Assembly: GCF_000315915.1 (NCBI RefSeq)
Contig: NC_020185.1
Location: forward strand, 930,001-994,000
From: Henningerozyma blattae CBS 6284
Taxonomy: Eukaryota > Ascomycota > Saccharomycetes > Saccharomycetales > Saccharomycetaceae
Direction of reading: 5' to 3'
Length of the DNA: 64,000 nucleotides
The translations under genes were made by a program, and so were the position numbers. The notes beneath the pieces are model-generated. The model ran no database searches, was not told the origin of the DNA, and saw only the letters and a list, made by a program, of their open reading frames with translations. This document shows, in pieces, positions 1 to 10,728 of the stretch (position 1 is the stretch's first letter; every line of letters begins with the position of its first letter).

Positions 1-3000
1 TTACTTAAACCAAATCTTGTAATACCCAAAACTTCACCTTTGTATGTCATGACATCACCTAGTAATTGAATATGACGTGGATCCACACTCATACCGTGAT
101 TACTCATAGTGTAATCAATTTCTCCTATAATACTTGCTCTGGCAGCTTCGATACCAAGGACACTGTTAACTTCTAATACATGATTGGTTGTTGTTTTCGA
201 ACCAATAACACCATCAGTACACATAACATCTCTTAAACCATATCCTTCAACCAATAATTCTCTTTTACCATTATCACGGATATTAATAACGGCTCTAGCA
301 ATATCTGGTAAACCTTTCACTACAATACTTGGTAGAGCACGGCGTAAATGTTGCATTCTATAGAAAACATTATTTTCAAGAGGTTCTTTAGCACTAGCTG
401 ATATTTTAGATACACTAGCTTCTGGGCGGACACTAATACGAATTTTAGAATTACTTTCGGGAACGACATCACCAAATTGAATTTTTAGTTTGGGAGCTCT
501 AGCAATTGCATCAGCGATATCTGACATAGTTAATTCCAACTGAAGTTTCTCGATTGTACCTAAATCAATTTTTACTTCCAAATAAGAATTGTTATCTTTA
601 TAACAATCTTGAATATAATATGCAACATCGGATAATAACGTTTTTTCAATACGGCCTTTAACCACTCTGGCTGCTCTTTCATCGTTTTCATTGACTAATA
701 CAGCATTAATAATTGGAGTAGAAATGACCTTAGAAGCATTAATAATTTCCTTAATACGAGGAACACCTAATGTAACATTCATAGAAGCGACACCAGCAAA
801 ATGGAAAGTTTTCAAGGTCATTTGTGTACCTGGTTCACCAATAGATTGTGCACCAATAGCACCAACAGCAGTCCCAGGTTCAACTCTTGCTCTACGATAC
901 TTCGTAATTGCGATTTTCAAAAATTCACGGACAGTGTTTTCTGTGATTCGACAAATTTGTTCAACAGAATGTCTTATTGAGTCCGGTGTTTGTTCATCTA
1001 AATCCATTAGTTTAAATTCGTCCCCTGGGGCAGATAAAAGCTCTTTCATACCTCTAGATTTTCTCACGTCTGCTAGCTCATTGGCCTTCTTAGTCATATA
1101 ATCTCTCAAAGAATTGTAGAAATTTCTTTCTGCATCCAATTGATCAACAAATTCATCCTTACCAGAATTTTCCGGAGTCACAACTTTACCTATATTATCA
1201 TATCGTATTAGTTTTTCTTCTAGAGGGTGTAATATATCGTTAGTTATCTCCAAAATTTGATAAGGATAAATAGTCTTATCATTATTGTCAAATTTTATAT
1301 TATAAGCATGATCCCATGATCTATTAAAGTTAACCGGTTGGGCATTACCCTCCATATCAAATGGATCTAAACCATCACCACCATAGGTGAATTGAACAAT
1401 ACCATTTGAGGATGTTCTGACAGTATTATCATATTGGCAAGATAAATCCTCTAAAGATTTCATTAATCTACGAGACATATAACCAGTTTCGGCTGTTTTA
1501 ACGGCAGTATCGACCAAACCTTCTCTACCAGAAATAGCATGGAATAAGAACTCTGGTGGTGATAAACCGGAGTAAAAGGAATTTCTTACGAAACCCTTAG
1601 ATTGTGGTGTTTTCGAATTCTTTTGGAAATGAGGTAAAGAACGATCTTGAAACCCATCAGGCACACGATTACCAGAAATAATTTGCTGACCGACAACAGC
1701 CACCATTTGGGAGACATTTAAATTAGAACCCTTTGAACCACACGTGGCCATAATCAGTGGTGCATTCCAATTATCCAATTCATTAATACAAATATCACCG
1801 ACTTCTTCTCTAACCTTAGATAAAATACCACTGATTTTTGCTTCCAAAGTTTGTTCTTCATTACAACCTGGTTGAGTTTCTAATTTACCTTGATTATATA
1901 AACCAATTAACTCATCACATTTAGCATACGCAATTTCAACCAGATTTTCTTTTAAGTTTTTTAATTTATCATCTGGAGTAACATCATTAATACCAATGGA
2001 GAAACCTCTATTACCTAAAAATCTTGCACATAATTTAGCCATTCTATTCATTGCAGTAGCAGCCTCTTGTGGACCGTAATCTCTTAAAATGGTATAAAAT
2101 ACAGAATGCTTCTTACCATCACCTAAGACAGATTTATCCATAACACCTGATAAGATTTGAGAACCTCTAATAACAACAAACCCATCGTTAGGAGACATTT
2201 CACTTGGCAAAGATTTATCTTTTGGAGGCTTGAAAACTTTGTTTTTGGCATCCACATTGATAACAACAGGTGAATTGCTATTTGGTTTGATTAATAAAGA
2301 GAATAGTTGTTTACCTGTCCATAAATAACATGGTTTCATAATGGCAGGTGGAGGGATATCAAATTGTAAATTACCATCGCACATCATTGATAGTAGCTGA
2401 GTGAAGGTTGCTCTATCAAAGAAGGAATCTTTGTGTGATATCAAATAGGACCCAGTAATGAAATCTTGGGTAGCTGCAATAATCGGTTCACCAGATTTTG
2501 GAGTTAATAGATTATTTTTAACCCCCATTAAATTAATCGCCTCAGCACGAGCTTCTTCAGTCTGAGGAACATGTAAATTCATTTCATCACCGTCAAAATC
2601 TGCATTGTAAGGAGTACACACACATTCATTCAATCTAAATGTTCTCCATGGACGAATTTTTGCATAATGTGACAAAATAGATAATCTATGAAGCGAAGGT
2701 TGACGGTTGAATAACACGACGTCACCATCTTCCAAATGTCTTTCAACTACATCACCAATTTGTAAATTTTTAGCAAGTTTGACTTTGTCACCATAACGTA
2801 AATTTCTTCTAGCTTCTTCATCTTTTTTTAATAAATAGTTAGCACCTGGATGAACGTTTGGACCATTGAGGACCAATGCTTGTAGTTTTCTTTTATTATA
2901 ACGTGTAACTCTTTCAGGGAAAGTTAAAACTTTAGCAACACGATCTGGAACAGCAACTTCATCGATTGATAAATTTGGATCTGGGGAAATAACAGTTCTA

Positions 3001-4127
3001 CCAGAGAAATCAACACGCTTACCTGATAAATTACCTCTAAATCTACCTTGTTTACCTTTTAAACGTTGGCAGAACCCTCTGATAGGTTTAACTTTATTAC
3101 CAGTGGAAGCACCAGGCATTAATAGTGGATTAACAGAATCAGAGTTTATATACATAGCCACAGATAATTGTAAATAATCCCAATGTTCCATCATATTATT
3201 GATAGAGATACCTTTCTCTAAACCAGCTTTAATTAAAGAGGATGTCCATACAACTTCAGTAAGTTTCACAGTTAAATCATCTTCATTTGATGCTGGTGAA
3301 TCTTGCATCATAACGGATGGTCTAATACATACCGGAGGGGCAGGTAAATATCTCCAAATATAAGTTTCAGGTCTACCAGATTTTGAAGTTGAATCAATAC
3401 CTAACAACTCACAATCTTCTGGTTTGATTTGTTTAAATAAGTTTAAAGTTTTTAATGGATTTAAATCATCCATAGCTCTCTTGACAAATCTTTCCAATTC
3501 AGGGTTATGACTCAAAACTTCTTGCCAATCACCAACCCAACTATCTTTTTCTGGAGTTTGTTTCTTACCAACCCAACGGAACGTATCATGTATAATCTTC
3601 AAAGATGCAGAACCACCACCTGCTGCAGCTTTCTTAACAACACCATTTAAGCCACCGCAATGCAAACATCTTCTTTGTTTTTTACATTGATCTAGAATTT
3701 TCTTCAAGATACCCATTCTCTTTAAATTGTCGATACCTGGTCTTCTTAATTCACTTAAAAAATTTCTTTTATCTTCATCAGATAATAAAACTGCAGCACA
3801 ACTTTTACAAATTGCCTGAAGAATTTGAATGGTTGCTTTAAAATAACCAACATGGAATACTGGCAAAGCCAATTTAATATGACCAAAATGACCGTGGCAT
3901 GATGCTAAATTTCCATGACAAGTTTCACATTCTAAATTTGAAGAGGATACACCCATTCTTTGATCTAATGCACCGGATTTTTTTGGAGCTCTACCATGTT
4001 CTAAATCATATAAATCACGGGTAGTAATGGCAACTTCAGATTGAGCAACGATATCTGCAGCACTAAGAGCACTGAACTCAAGACCACTAATCTTTTTAGG
4101 AATTTCACTTGTTACAACTTCTTTCAT
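1..4127 (-). CDS. RPO31: RNA polymerase III largest subunit (C160), C-terminus beyond window
   Basis: Largest catalytic subunit of nuclear RNA polymerase III, which transcribes tRNA, 5S rRNA and U6 genes. The frame is open from the ATG at 4127 to the left edge, about 1375 codons. The S. cerevisiae protein is about 1460 aa, so roughly the last 85 residues lie outside. The N-terminus has the zinc-binding clamp cysteines (CETCHGN, CHGHFGH, then CKSC and CLHCGG). The catalytic NADFDGD loop falls at residues 508-514, with metal-binding Asp510, 512 and 514. The bridge-helix/trigger-loop region contains GAQSIGEPGTQMTLKTFHFAG. The last visible residues read GITRFGLS, a conserved C-terminal segment. 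The gene is divergent from SEM1. I see no frameshift or intron. Identification is secure. Confidence 0.97.
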   Translation of the reverse strand, partial: MKEVVTSEIPKKISGLEFSALSAADIVAQSEVAITTRDLYDLEHGRAPKKSGALDQRMGVSSSNLECETCHGNLASCHGHFGHIKLALPVFHVGYFKATIQILQAICKSCAAVLLSDEDKRNFLSELRRPGIDNLKRMGILKKILDQCKKQRRCLHCGGLNGVVKKAAAGGGSASLKIIHDTFRWVGKKQTPEKDSWVGDWQEVLSHNPELERFVKRAMDDLNPLKTLNLFKQIKPEDCELLGIDSTSKSGRPETYIWRYLPAPPVCIRPSVMMQDSPASNEDDLTVKLTEVVWTSSLIKAGLEKGISINNMMEHWDYLQLSVAMYINSDSVNPLLMPGASTGNKVKPIRGFCQRLKGKQGRFRGNLSGKRVDFSGRTVISPDPNLSIDEVAVPDRVAKVLTFPERVTRYNKRKLQALVLNGPNVHPGANYLLKKDEEARRNLRYGDKVKLAKNLQIGDVVERHLEDGDVVLFNRQPSLHRLSILSHYAKIRPWRTFRLNECVCTPYNADFDGDEMNLHVPQTEEARAEAINLMGVKNNLLTPKSGEPIIAATQDFITGSYLISHKDSFFDRATFTQLLSMMCDGNLQFDIPPPAIMKPCYLWTGKQLFSLLIKPNSNSPVVINVDAKNKVFKPPKDKSLPSEMSPNDGFVVIRGSQILSGVMDKSVLGDGKKHSVFYTILRDYGPQEAATAMNRMAKLCARFLGNRGFSIGINDVTPDDKLKNLKENLVEIAYAKCDELIGLYNQGKLETQPGCNEEQTLEAKISGILSKVREEVGDICINELDNWNAPLIMATCGSKGSNLNVSQMVAVVGQQIISGNRVPDGFQDRSLPHFQKNSKTPQSKGFVRNSFYSGLSPPEFLFHAISGREGLVDTAVKTAETGYMSRRLMKSLEDLSCQYDNTVRTSSNGIVQFTYGGDGLDPFDMEGNAQPVNFNRSWDHAYNIKFDNNDKTIYPYQILEITNDILHPLEEKLIRYDNIGKVVTPENSGKDEFVDQLDAERNFYNSLRDYMTKKANELADVRKSRGMKELLSAPGDEFKLMDLDEQTPDSIRHSVEQICRITENTVREFLKIAITKYRRARVEPGTAVGAIGAQSIGEPGTQMTLKTFHFAGVASMNVTLGVPRIKEIINASKVISTPIINAVLVNENDERAARVVKGRIEKTLLSDVAYYIQDCYKDNNSYLEVKIDLGTIEKLQLELTMSDIADAIARAPKLKIQFGDVVPESNSKIRISVRPEASVSKISASAKEPLENNVFYRMQHLRRALPSIVVKGLPDIARAVINIRDNGKRELLVEGYGLRDVMCTDGVIGSKTTTNHVLEVNSVLGIEAARASIIGEIDYTMSNHGMSVDPRHIQLLGDVMTYKGEVLGITRFGLS

Positions 4128-4407
4128 ATCTATGGTAATGGGTAACAGTTATTGATTAATGGAAATCTTGGCTTCTTTTTCAAGCTCTTGGATAGCTTTC
4201 AATTAATTGCCTAAACACTTAAGGATTAGTAAAATCCACACAGATTTATTGCAATCAAACAAAAAGGAAGTAGAGAATTGGCAGAATATTTGAATTGCTT
4301 ATACTTTGTAGATTTTTTAAAGTAGTAATAATAATATTTTATATTTTTTTTTTTCTTTATTATACAATTTTTGTAGATCAGGTATATAGCTCATCACATG
4401 AAAAAAA

Positions 4408-4408
4408 N
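4408..4408. other. Ambiguous base (N) in poly-A run
   Basis: A single undetermined base inside a run of A. It is most likely a sequencing or assembly uncertainty in homopolymer length. A second one lies at 13901. Neither is in a coding region. Confidence 0.9.
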
Positions 4409-4435
4409 AAAAAAAAAAAAAGTTAAAATTAATGT

Positions 4436-4443
4436 TCACGTGA
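4436..4443. promoter_or_regulatory. E-box TCACGTGA (Cbf1-type)
   Basis: Perfect palindrome TCACGTGA between divergent RPO31 and SEM1. CACGTG is the core bound by yeast bHLH factors such as Cbf1. Other CACGTG sites occur near 14044, 41847 and 63261. Function is inferred from the motif alone. Confidence 0.4.
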
Positions 4444-4920
4444 TTATCTTTTAGAACCAAAACTGAAATACAAAAAAGGTATGTAAGACTATTTTTAGTT
4501 TCTCGAGTGTCCTTTCCTCTTGCATTAGCACCATCAGAATAGAATGGTAAAATTATACTTTTAGCGGCCGAGTAGAGCTTAGTGGTTATATTGATATGTC
4601 CTTTTTCCATTTATTAATATCCAAAAAAAAGGTCTTCATAAAAGTACGTAAACTAAATATTTTACAAGTTAAAAAAATTTATTTTTTACCTAACGATTTA
4701 AATCACTAATGTGCTTATTTACTTAGCTGATATTTCTTTTTCAGTTATTTTTTATGTCGTAAACATTATCTGAGAATAATTTCTGTCGCCTCTTTAAATT
4801 TCTCGCCTTAAATAAAAAGTTAAGGAAGACATTTTTTAAGCATAATTCATTGCATTTATAGATAGATCAACGATAGTATAATCAAATTCAATTAGAAGCG
4901 TCACGACTGTATATTAAATA

Positions 4921-5196
4921 ATGAGTAATACCCAAGAACAAACCACTACAAAGCCTGCAAATGAAGCTACAAAGACAAGTGCAGTAAGACGCACATTAGA
5001 GGAAGATGACGAATTTGAAGATTTTCCAGTCGACACTTGGCCAGAAAATGACACAGTAAAAGCCGCATTGGCTAATGATAAAACCAAGAATTCGAATCTA
5101 TGGGAAGAAGATTGGGATGACGTTGAAGTAGAAGATGATTTTACCAAGGAATTAAAGGCAGAATTAGATAGACATAAGCAAACCCAAAATAATTGA
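4921..5196 (+). CDS. SEM1: Sem1/Dss1, 26S proteasome lid subunit
   Basis: Small, highly acidic, intrinsically disordered protein (91 aa; S. cerevisiae about 89 aa) that tethers PCI-domain complexes: the proteasome lid, and in yeast also TREX-2. Two acidic-aromatic segments typical of Sem1/Dss1 are present: EEDDEFEDFPVDTWPE near residues 28-43 and NLWEEDWDDVEVEDDF near 58-73, followed by a short C-terminal helix (KELKAELDRHK). In S. cerevisiae it is YDR363W-A, next to CDC40. Here it sits between RPO31 and RPT5, merging two WGD-sister neighbourhoods. The neighbour RPT5 is also a proteasome gene, probably ancestral adjacency rather than co-regulation. The start ATG is the only sensible one. Confidence 0.95.
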   Translation: MSNTQEQTTTKPANEATKTSAVRRTLEEDDEFEDFPVDTWPENDTVKAALANDKTKNSNLWEEDWDDVEVEDDFTKELKAELDRHKQTQNN

Positions 5197-5675
5197 TCCA
5201 ATTTCGATATCATTCGAAAACAATGTATTTTTCCATATCTATCAATACACTGAATTGAAACTCTAGCATTTACGACGTCAAGATCTTAATATAATTCATA
5301 TACTATCCTAATATACTTATCAATTATAATGTATACACTTTTAATTACCAATTACTTTTTTTCTACTGTGTCGTACAAAATGAGTTTTTTTTCGGAGAAT
5401 TTCAAGGTGGCGAAACTCATCTTTTAAACACTAGAATATTTAAATAACTAAGAATATATATAGATATATATATATATATATATATTTATAAAAAACCTTT
5501 AAAATCAGCAAGAGGATTCGCAAAGTTTTGTTCCAAATATTCATCTATTAACATTGCTAATTTGCAATTAGACAAAACTTTTACAGAGATCTAAACTCGA
5601 ATTGGATATTTATTTCCCTTTAATAATCATATTGATAGTACTATAAAAATATATTAATCAATTCAAATAATCATA
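5197..5675. other. Intergenic region SEM1-RPT5
   Basis: About 480 bases upstream of RPT5. It contains the PACE-like box at 5406-5414 (separate entry) and a TA-rich microsatellite around 5457-5485. Nothing suggests another gene. Confidence 0.6.
5406..5414 (+). promoter_or_regulatory. PACE-like Rpn4 box GGTGGCGAA upstream of RPT5
   Basis: GGTGGCGAA lies about 260 bases before the RPT5 ATG. The proteasome-associated control element bound by Rpn4 has consensus GGTGGCAAA, and a G at this position is a tolerated variant. The match next to a proteasome ATPase gene supports the call. I saw no such box upstream of SEM1. Confidence 0.65.
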
Positions 5676-6980
5676 ATGGCTACTTTAGAAGAACTAGACG
5701 CTCAATCATTACCAGGTGATGATGAGTTAGATCAAGAGATCTTGAACTTAAGTGCACAAGATCTTCATACCAGAACAAGATTATTAGAAAACGAAATCAG
5801 GATTTTTAGATCTGAATTACAAAGATTATCTCATGAAAACACAGTGATGGTTACAAAGATTAAAGAAAATAAAGAAAAGATCAAAAACAATAGACAATTA
5901 CCTTACTTGGTGGCTAATGTTGTAGAAATCATGGATATGAATGAATTAGATGATAAAGATAATAATGAATCGACTACTCAGGGTGGTAATGTTAATTTAG
6001 ACAATACTGTTAAGGGTAAAGCTGCTGTTGTGAAAACATCTTCTAGACAAACAGTATTCTTACCAATGGTGGGTCTTGTAGATCCAAATAAATTAAAACC
6101 AAATGATTTAGTTGGTGTTAATAAGGATTCCTATTTAGTTTTAGATACTTTACCATCCGAATTCGATTCTCGTGTCAAAGCTATGGAAGTAGATGAAAAA
6201 CCTACTGAAAATTATTCCGATGTGGGTGGGCTAGATAAACAAATTGAAGAACTAGTGGAAGCAATCGTATTACCAATGAAACGTGCCGACAAATTTAAAG
6301 AATTAGGTATTAGAGCTCCTAAGGGTGCATTAATGTATGGTCCTCCAGGTACAGGTAAGACATTATTAGCTAGAGCATGTGCCGCTCAAACTAATGCCAC
6401 TTTCTTAAAATTGGCAGCCCCACAATTAGTTCAAATGTTCATTGGTGAAGGTGCAAAATTGGTTCGTGATGCATTTGCTTTGGCTAAAGAAAAAGCTCCT
6501 ACTATTATATTTATCGATGAATTGGATGCTATTGGTACTAAGCGTTTTGATTCAGAAAAATCTGGTGATAGAGAAGTTCAAAGAACAATGTTAGAATTAT
6601 TAAATCAATTGGATGGGTTTGGTTCAGATGATCGTATAAAAGTATTAGCGGCAACAAATAGAGTTGATGTTTTAGATCCTGCATTATTAAGATCAGGTAG
6701 ACTAGATAGAAAAATTGAATTTCCACTTCCAACAGAAGATGCAAGAGCACAAATTTTACAAATTCATTCTAGAAAGATGACAACCGATGATGATATTAAT
6801 TGGCAAGAATTAGCAAGATCCACTGATGAATTTAATGGGGCTCAATTGAAAGCAGTTACAGTGGAAGCTGGTATGATTGCCCTAAGGAATGGTCAATCAT
6901 CTGTTAAACATGAAGATTTTGTCGAGGCTATTGGTGAAGTTCAAGCCAGAAAATCAAAGTCTGTGTCGTTCTATGCATAA
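5676..6980 (+). CDS. RPT5: Rpt5, 26S proteasome regulatory ATPase
   Basis: One of the six AAA+ ATPases in the base of the 19S regulatory particle, which unfolds substrates and opens the 20S gate. The protein is 434 aa (the same as recalled for S. cerevisiae). An N-terminal coiled coil (about 20-72) precedes an OB-fold region. Walker A GPPGTGKT is at 222-229, Walker B IIFIDE at 277-282, and an arginine-finger region ([10 protein letters not shown]) follows. The C-terminus ends in FYA, the HbYX tail that docks into the 20S alpha ring. It is convergent with CDC40, with about 190 bases between. A PACE-like site lies upstream. Confidence 0.98.
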   Translation: MATLEELDAQSLPGDDELDQEILNLSAQDLHTRTRLLENEIRIFRSELQRLSHENTVMVTKIKENKEKIKNNRQLPYLVANVVEIMDMNELDDKDNNESTTQGGNVNLDNTVKGKAAVVKTSSRQTVFLPMVGLVDPNKLKPNDLVGVNKDSYLVLDTLPSEFDSRVKAMEVDEKPTENYSDVGGLDKQIEELVEAIVLPMKRADKFKELGIRAPKGALMYGPPGTGKTLLARACAAQTNATFLKLAAPQLVQMFIGEGAKLVRDAFALAKEKAPTIIFIDELDAIGTKRFDSEKSGDREVQRTMLELLNQLDGFGSDDRIKVLAATNRVDVLDPALLRSGRLDRKIEFPLPTEDARAQILQIHSRKMTTDDDINWQELARSTDEFNGAQLKAVTVEAGMIALRNGQSSVKHEDFVEAIGEVQARKSKSVSFYA

Positions 6981-7166
6981 ATAAATTCCTTAGCAAGGAG
7001 GAACAAATATATTAGTGTTATTTATATGAAATTCCAAAACCCCATTTAATTCCATAATTAATCAAATATGTACACCTATTACGTAATTCATATGTAGATA
7101 TAACATAATACAAATAATAATTGATATTCGATTATATTAGATAGTGATTTTCATCATGTCATAAAA

Positions 7167-8510
7167 TTAATCTAGCATATATATTGTACCCTTATTACCA
7201 CTACATAGCACTTTGCTAGTTTCTTGAGGATGCCATGATATTTGCGTTATTGGTTTATTGCCAGGTATGGTAATTTTTTTCAAAAGTTTATTTGTTTTCC
7301 AATCCCAAATAAATACGTTGCTATGAATATCTCCAGAGCATATATATTTTCCATCTGGAGAAAAAGTTAATCCAATAGCATAACCAGCAGAACTATGACC
7401 TTTGAATATCTTTTTGGGATGGCGTCTATATTTTGGTTTCATATTAAAGGTATAAATGGCATTATCCATACTTTGTGTACAGAAATAATTATTCTCTGGA
7501 TGAATATTAATAAAGGGCATGGAGTATTGGCTTGTATCACTAATATGTTTAATGGGTACATTAATTTGATTTTCCCATATCTTTACAGTCTTGTCCTCTG
7601 AAGAAGATATAAATTTTGAGCCGTCAGGGAAATATTGCAGTTTCAAAATACTACTCAAATGATGGTCATATGTTTGGACCAATCCTTGTTTAGAACTTAC
7701 TCTATTATCAAAATGTTTAATGGTTGAATTAGATAATCCAACAATATATTCATCTGGATTCAGTGGCCTAAATGTTAAATCATTTGGAATGGAATGAAGT
7801 TTTAACTTAGTAATGATTTTACCCGTTTCTGTATCCCACATTTTCACTGTTTGATCATATGATGAACTTAAAAATTTTGAGCCGTCATCATTAAAGCTGA
7901 AACTTTTTAATGCTCTAGTATGTCCTAAATAATCTCTTAGGCATTTTCTTTCGTGGTACACATCCCACAATCTTAAAGTGTTGTCATTACCACCAGATAG
8001 AAACATATGACCAGATTTTGGAAAAAAACTTAAAGCTGTGGTACCATTTTCATGACCTTTAAATTTATATTTTATAGTCTTGGGGATAAAGCATTTGAAA
8101 GATAATTTAGGCTTTTGGAAATCAATATCTGTATCAATTGGAGGGTATAAAAAGCTTCTACCTTGATAATCCTTTGTTGATTGGCCATAAAAATTCGATG
8201 TTTCTACAATTTTAGAAGTAAATTCTTCATTATCCATTAATTCTAACTCATTGTCATCCTTTAAATCCAGATTAGAATCTGAATTACTATCATTTTCATC
8301 AGACCAGGATGCCCATGGGCCTGAGCCATTTCTCTTCTTTTTAAGCTTTCTCAGTTTAGTAGTTGAGTGCCTTGTAGTTCTCTTTGTTGTTTTCTTAGGA
8401 AGTTTGCTATCTAATTTATTAGAGCAAGCTTCATGAACTTCAGATGTTATTATATTTTTATCTTCATGTTCAGATTCAGAACTTGAAGAATATCCTTCGA
8501 CTAAAGGCAT
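7167..8510 (-). CDS. CDC40: Cdc40/Prp17, second-step splicing WD40 protein
   Basis: WD40-repeat pre-mRNA splicing factor that acts at the second catalytic step and is also linked to cell-cycle progression. The true start is the ATG at 8510; the codon just before it is TTG. This gives 447 aa against about 455 in S. cerevisiae. The first ~145 residues are charged and Ser-rich, opening with MPLVEGYSSSSESE, and include a Lys/Arg-rich patch around 40-65 likely to be nuclear targeting. The rest is a seven-bladed propeller with repeats such as SGGNDNTLRLWDV, SSSYDQTVKMWDTETG and SSSEDKTVKIWE. It is YDR364C in S. cerevisiae, beside SEM1 there; here RPT5 lies between. Confidence 0.94.
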   Translation of the reverse strand: MPLVEGYSSSSESEHEDKNIITSEVHEACSNKLDSKLPKKTTKRTTRHSTTKLRKLKKKRNGSGPWASWSDENDSNSDSNLDLKDDNELELMDNEEFTSKIVETSNFYGQSTKDYQGRSFLYPPIDTDIDFQKPKLSFKCFIPKTIKYKFKGHENGTTALSFFPKSGHMFLSGGNDNTLRLWDVYHERKCLRDYLGHTRALKSFSFNDDGSKFLSSSYDQTVKMWDTETGKIITKLKLHSIPNDLTFRPLNPDEYIVGLSNSTIKHFDNRVSSKQGLVQTYDHHLSSILKLQYFPDGSKFISSSEDKTVKIWENQINVPIKHISDTSQYSMPFINIHPENNYFCTQSMDNAIYTFNMKPKYRRHPKKIFKGHSSAGYAIGLTFSPDGKYICSGDIHSNVFIWDWKTNKLLKKITIPGNKPITQISWHPQETSKVLCSGNKGTIYMLD

Positions 8511-8916
8511 CAACTGATAATTATACTTTGTAATTACGGCTGTAGTCTAAAATATTGAGTAAGAAGGGTAAATATTTAGAAGAATTTCTTTAAAGTAGCT
8601 TATTAATACGTAGCATTGCAGTCAGTTTGAGCAATGTTTCTCATGTAACACAATAAAATTCGTGTTTCCATGTGAACCTCAGTAAAATTTTCAGAGTCAA
8701 GGTCGATCGCCTTAAAAAAGACGTTTTCATATATAGATTAAAATATTAGGATTTTGATGCTAATGAAATTTAAAAAGTTTTTGTATAAATAATCAGTTAA
8801 GTGTATATATTAACGGTATTAGATGCATATATATATGTGTGTATGAGCTATAAGTACAATGAAAAAATAAATATTGTTCTGCAAAATGAATTAAACCTCG
8901 TTTAAAATAGAATTGT
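8511..8916. other. Intergenic region RIO1-CDC40
   Basis: About 400 bases holding the CDC40 promoter and the 3' end of RIO1. It is AT-rich with a TATATATATGTG stretch near 8828. No gene or strong motif was recognised. RTC5, expected near here in ancestral order, is not present. Confidence 0.5.
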
Positions 8917-10431
8917 CTATTTCTTTGATTTTGTCTTGTTAACCAACTTCTTCTTGATATGTTTTTTAACTTTAGTCTTTCTTTTTTCTCTTTTAGACTC
9001 TTTGGCTTCTTGTTTACGTTGTTTTTTCTCTTCTTTATCTTCATATTTTTTACCCTTTAGAACTTTATCTTTTTTATCTTCAAATACGTCAACTTTATCA
9101 TCATCATCATTATCATCAGAATCGCTATCACTATCATCAGAATCACTATTATCAGGGTCACTATTACTAATATCATCTTCATTGTCATCGTCATCGTTTG
9201 ATAATGTATTGTCTTCAAAATTATATTGCTCAGAAGCAGAAAAATTTTTCTCATTATCATGAGCAATTAAGCTCTTTAGCAAATCAAACTTACCATCAGT
9301 ATATCTATCAAAATCTCTTTCTTCAAGACCTCCAAGATTTCTGACCAAGTGTAACGATCTAAAAATTTCATCTTCAGCATCATCTTTACCGGGAACTTTT
9401 AAAGGAAGGTTATTCTTAACATACATTCGTAAATCATCTTCATTAGAATAGTTACCATTAAAATTATCAAGTGTTTCAGATATAGTGAATTGAAAAATGA
9501 TACGTTCTGCAAATATAGCTACCCCCATTCTTTCAAAATAATTATTAATATTTTTAATATCCATTCTTAAAAAATCTAAACTCATTGGATGTTCAGGTTC
9601 CACACTTTGAGAGACATCAATGACATATAATTTATTTTTATGGACTAATGTGTTATATTCGGAAAGATCTGCATGAACTAAACGACAAACTTGGTATAAT
9701 AGTCTAATATATACAATCATAGTATGATAGTAATGAACAATATCGTTGTGATCTTTATATGGATAGTCTTTCAATCTTGGGGATGCAAAACCATCGCCTC
9801 TATTTAAAAATTCCATAACAAGAACATTATTTTTCACTTCAATTGGTTTTGGTACTGGTATAACTTTACTTTGATATATTCTTTTCAAATTTCTAAATTC
9901 TTTTTCTGCCCAAATTTTAATCATTTTTCTTGGGTTATGCTGGGATCTTGAATTTCTAAAACGATATTCACCATCAACATAACGTTCACGATCTTTAAAC
10001 ACCAGGATAGAAGTTTTGTAAATTTTAATTGCATATTCTTTTCTAGGTTCTAAAATAGTGTCATTATTATTTGGGTTAGAATATGGATCATAGGTATTAA
10101 CCAAATTTTCGAATGAATCATGAGTTTTGGGTTCAAATGGCGATATAGTATCACCAGCAAAGGCATGGTACACGTTAGCTTCTTTACCAGTACTAATGCA
10201 ACCATTAAAATCTGAAATAATCCCTCTTGAAGTTAAAGCTTTTAAAAATCTCATGGTACGAGGATCTAAGACATTTTCAACTGTAGCTCTATTAGCTTTA
10301 TCTTTGTTTGTTTTCCCTCTAGATATAGAAAATTCATCAGTTTTAATTTTATGGCCATGTTTGTCTAAAATACGATTATTATCATGGTTATTAGATAAAT
10401 CTAACTTCTGAAAATCATCATCTAAAACCAT
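8917..10431 (-). CDS. RIO1: Rio1 atypical protein kinase, 40S maturation
   Basis: Atypical serine kinase/ATPase that acts in the cytoplasm on late pre-40S particles (20S to 18S rRNA processing). It is 504 aa; the S. cerevisiae protein is about 484. The RIO signature P-loop STGKEANVYH is at 80-89, the ATP-binding lysine is probably Lys136 (AIKIYK), the catalytic loop HADLSEYN is at 253-260 (Asp255) and the metal-binding IDVSQ at 271-275 (Asp272). The C-terminus is an Asp/Ser-rich acidic stretch followed by a Lys-rich tail, as in yeast Rio1. The tail differs mainly in length. A PAC box lies about 125 bases upstream. Confidence 0.96.
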   Translation of the reverse strand: MVLDDDFQKLDLSNNHDNNRILDKHGHKIKTDEFSISRGKTNKDKANRATVENVLDPRTMRFLKALTSRGIISDFNGCISTGKEANVYHAFAGDTISPFEPKTHDSFENLVNTYDPYSNPNNNDTILEPRKEYAIKIYKTSILVFKDRERYVDGEYRFRNSRSQHNPRKMIKIWAEKEFRNLKRIYQSKVIPVPKPIEVKNNVLVMEFLNRGDGFASPRLKDYPYKDHNDIVHYYHTMIVYIRLLYQVCRLVHADLSEYNTLVHKNKLYVIDVSQSVEPEHPMSLDFLRMDIKNINNYFERMGVAIFAERIIFQFTISETLDNFNGNYSNEDDLRMYVKNNLPLKVPGKDDAEDEIFRSLHLVRNLGGLEERDFDRYTDGKFDLLKSLIAHDNEKNFSASEQYNFEDNTLSNDDDDNEDDISNSDPDNSDSDDSDSDSDDNDDDDKVDVFEDKKDKVLKGKKYEDKEEKKQRKQEAKESKREKRKTKVKKHIKKKLVNKTKSKK

Positions 10432-10555
10432 TATATATTTAGATTTGGATTTTAGTTGGAAATATATATATATATAATGCGTGTGTGTGTGTGTATGTTC
10501 TATTTTTGGTGAAATGTTAGATAATTTTTATATAAATATTTATTAATGCATCTTG

Positions 10556-10563
10556 CTCATCGC
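10556..10563. promoter_or_regulatory. PAC box (CTCATCGC) upstream of RIO1
   Basis: CTCATCGC is the reverse complement of GCGATGAG, the PAC element bound by Dot6/Tod6 in promoters of ribosome-biogenesis genes. It is about 125 bases upstream of the RIO1 start, the usual distance, and RIO1 is a ribosome-biogenesis gene. Confidence 0.65.
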
Positions 10564-10728
10564 TAAATTAATGTAGATTTTTTTTTTTAAAAAAAGTAGA
10601 GTTCCCTCCGTGCACCCATAATTTTTTAATATATAGAATTATTTAAACTATATTCTTTAATCACCATTTGTATGAGAAAAAAAAAAAACTTTAAAAAAAA
10701 ACAAGAACTAATATATTAACTATCTCAA

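Larger units (their letters stand above)
4128..4920. other. Divergent intergenic region RPO31/SEM1
   Basis: About 790 bases between divergent genes, so it should hold both promoters. It contains a palindromic E-box TCACGTGA at 4436-4443 (Cbf1-type), an A-rich tract with an ambiguous base at 4408, and one 11/11 match to the yeast ARS consensus at 4337-4347, which in DNA this AT-rich is weak evidence for an origin. No RNA gene is visible. Confidence 0.6.

Noticed and set aside
691..1101. 136-codon frame on the plus strand within RPO31
   Set aside because: Antisense shadow of the conserved RPO31 coding sequence.
4337..4347. ARS-consensus matches (also 16229-16239 and 47003-47013)
   Set aside because: An 11-base AT-only consensus is expected many times by chance in DNA this AT-rich; there is no supporting evidence for origin activity.
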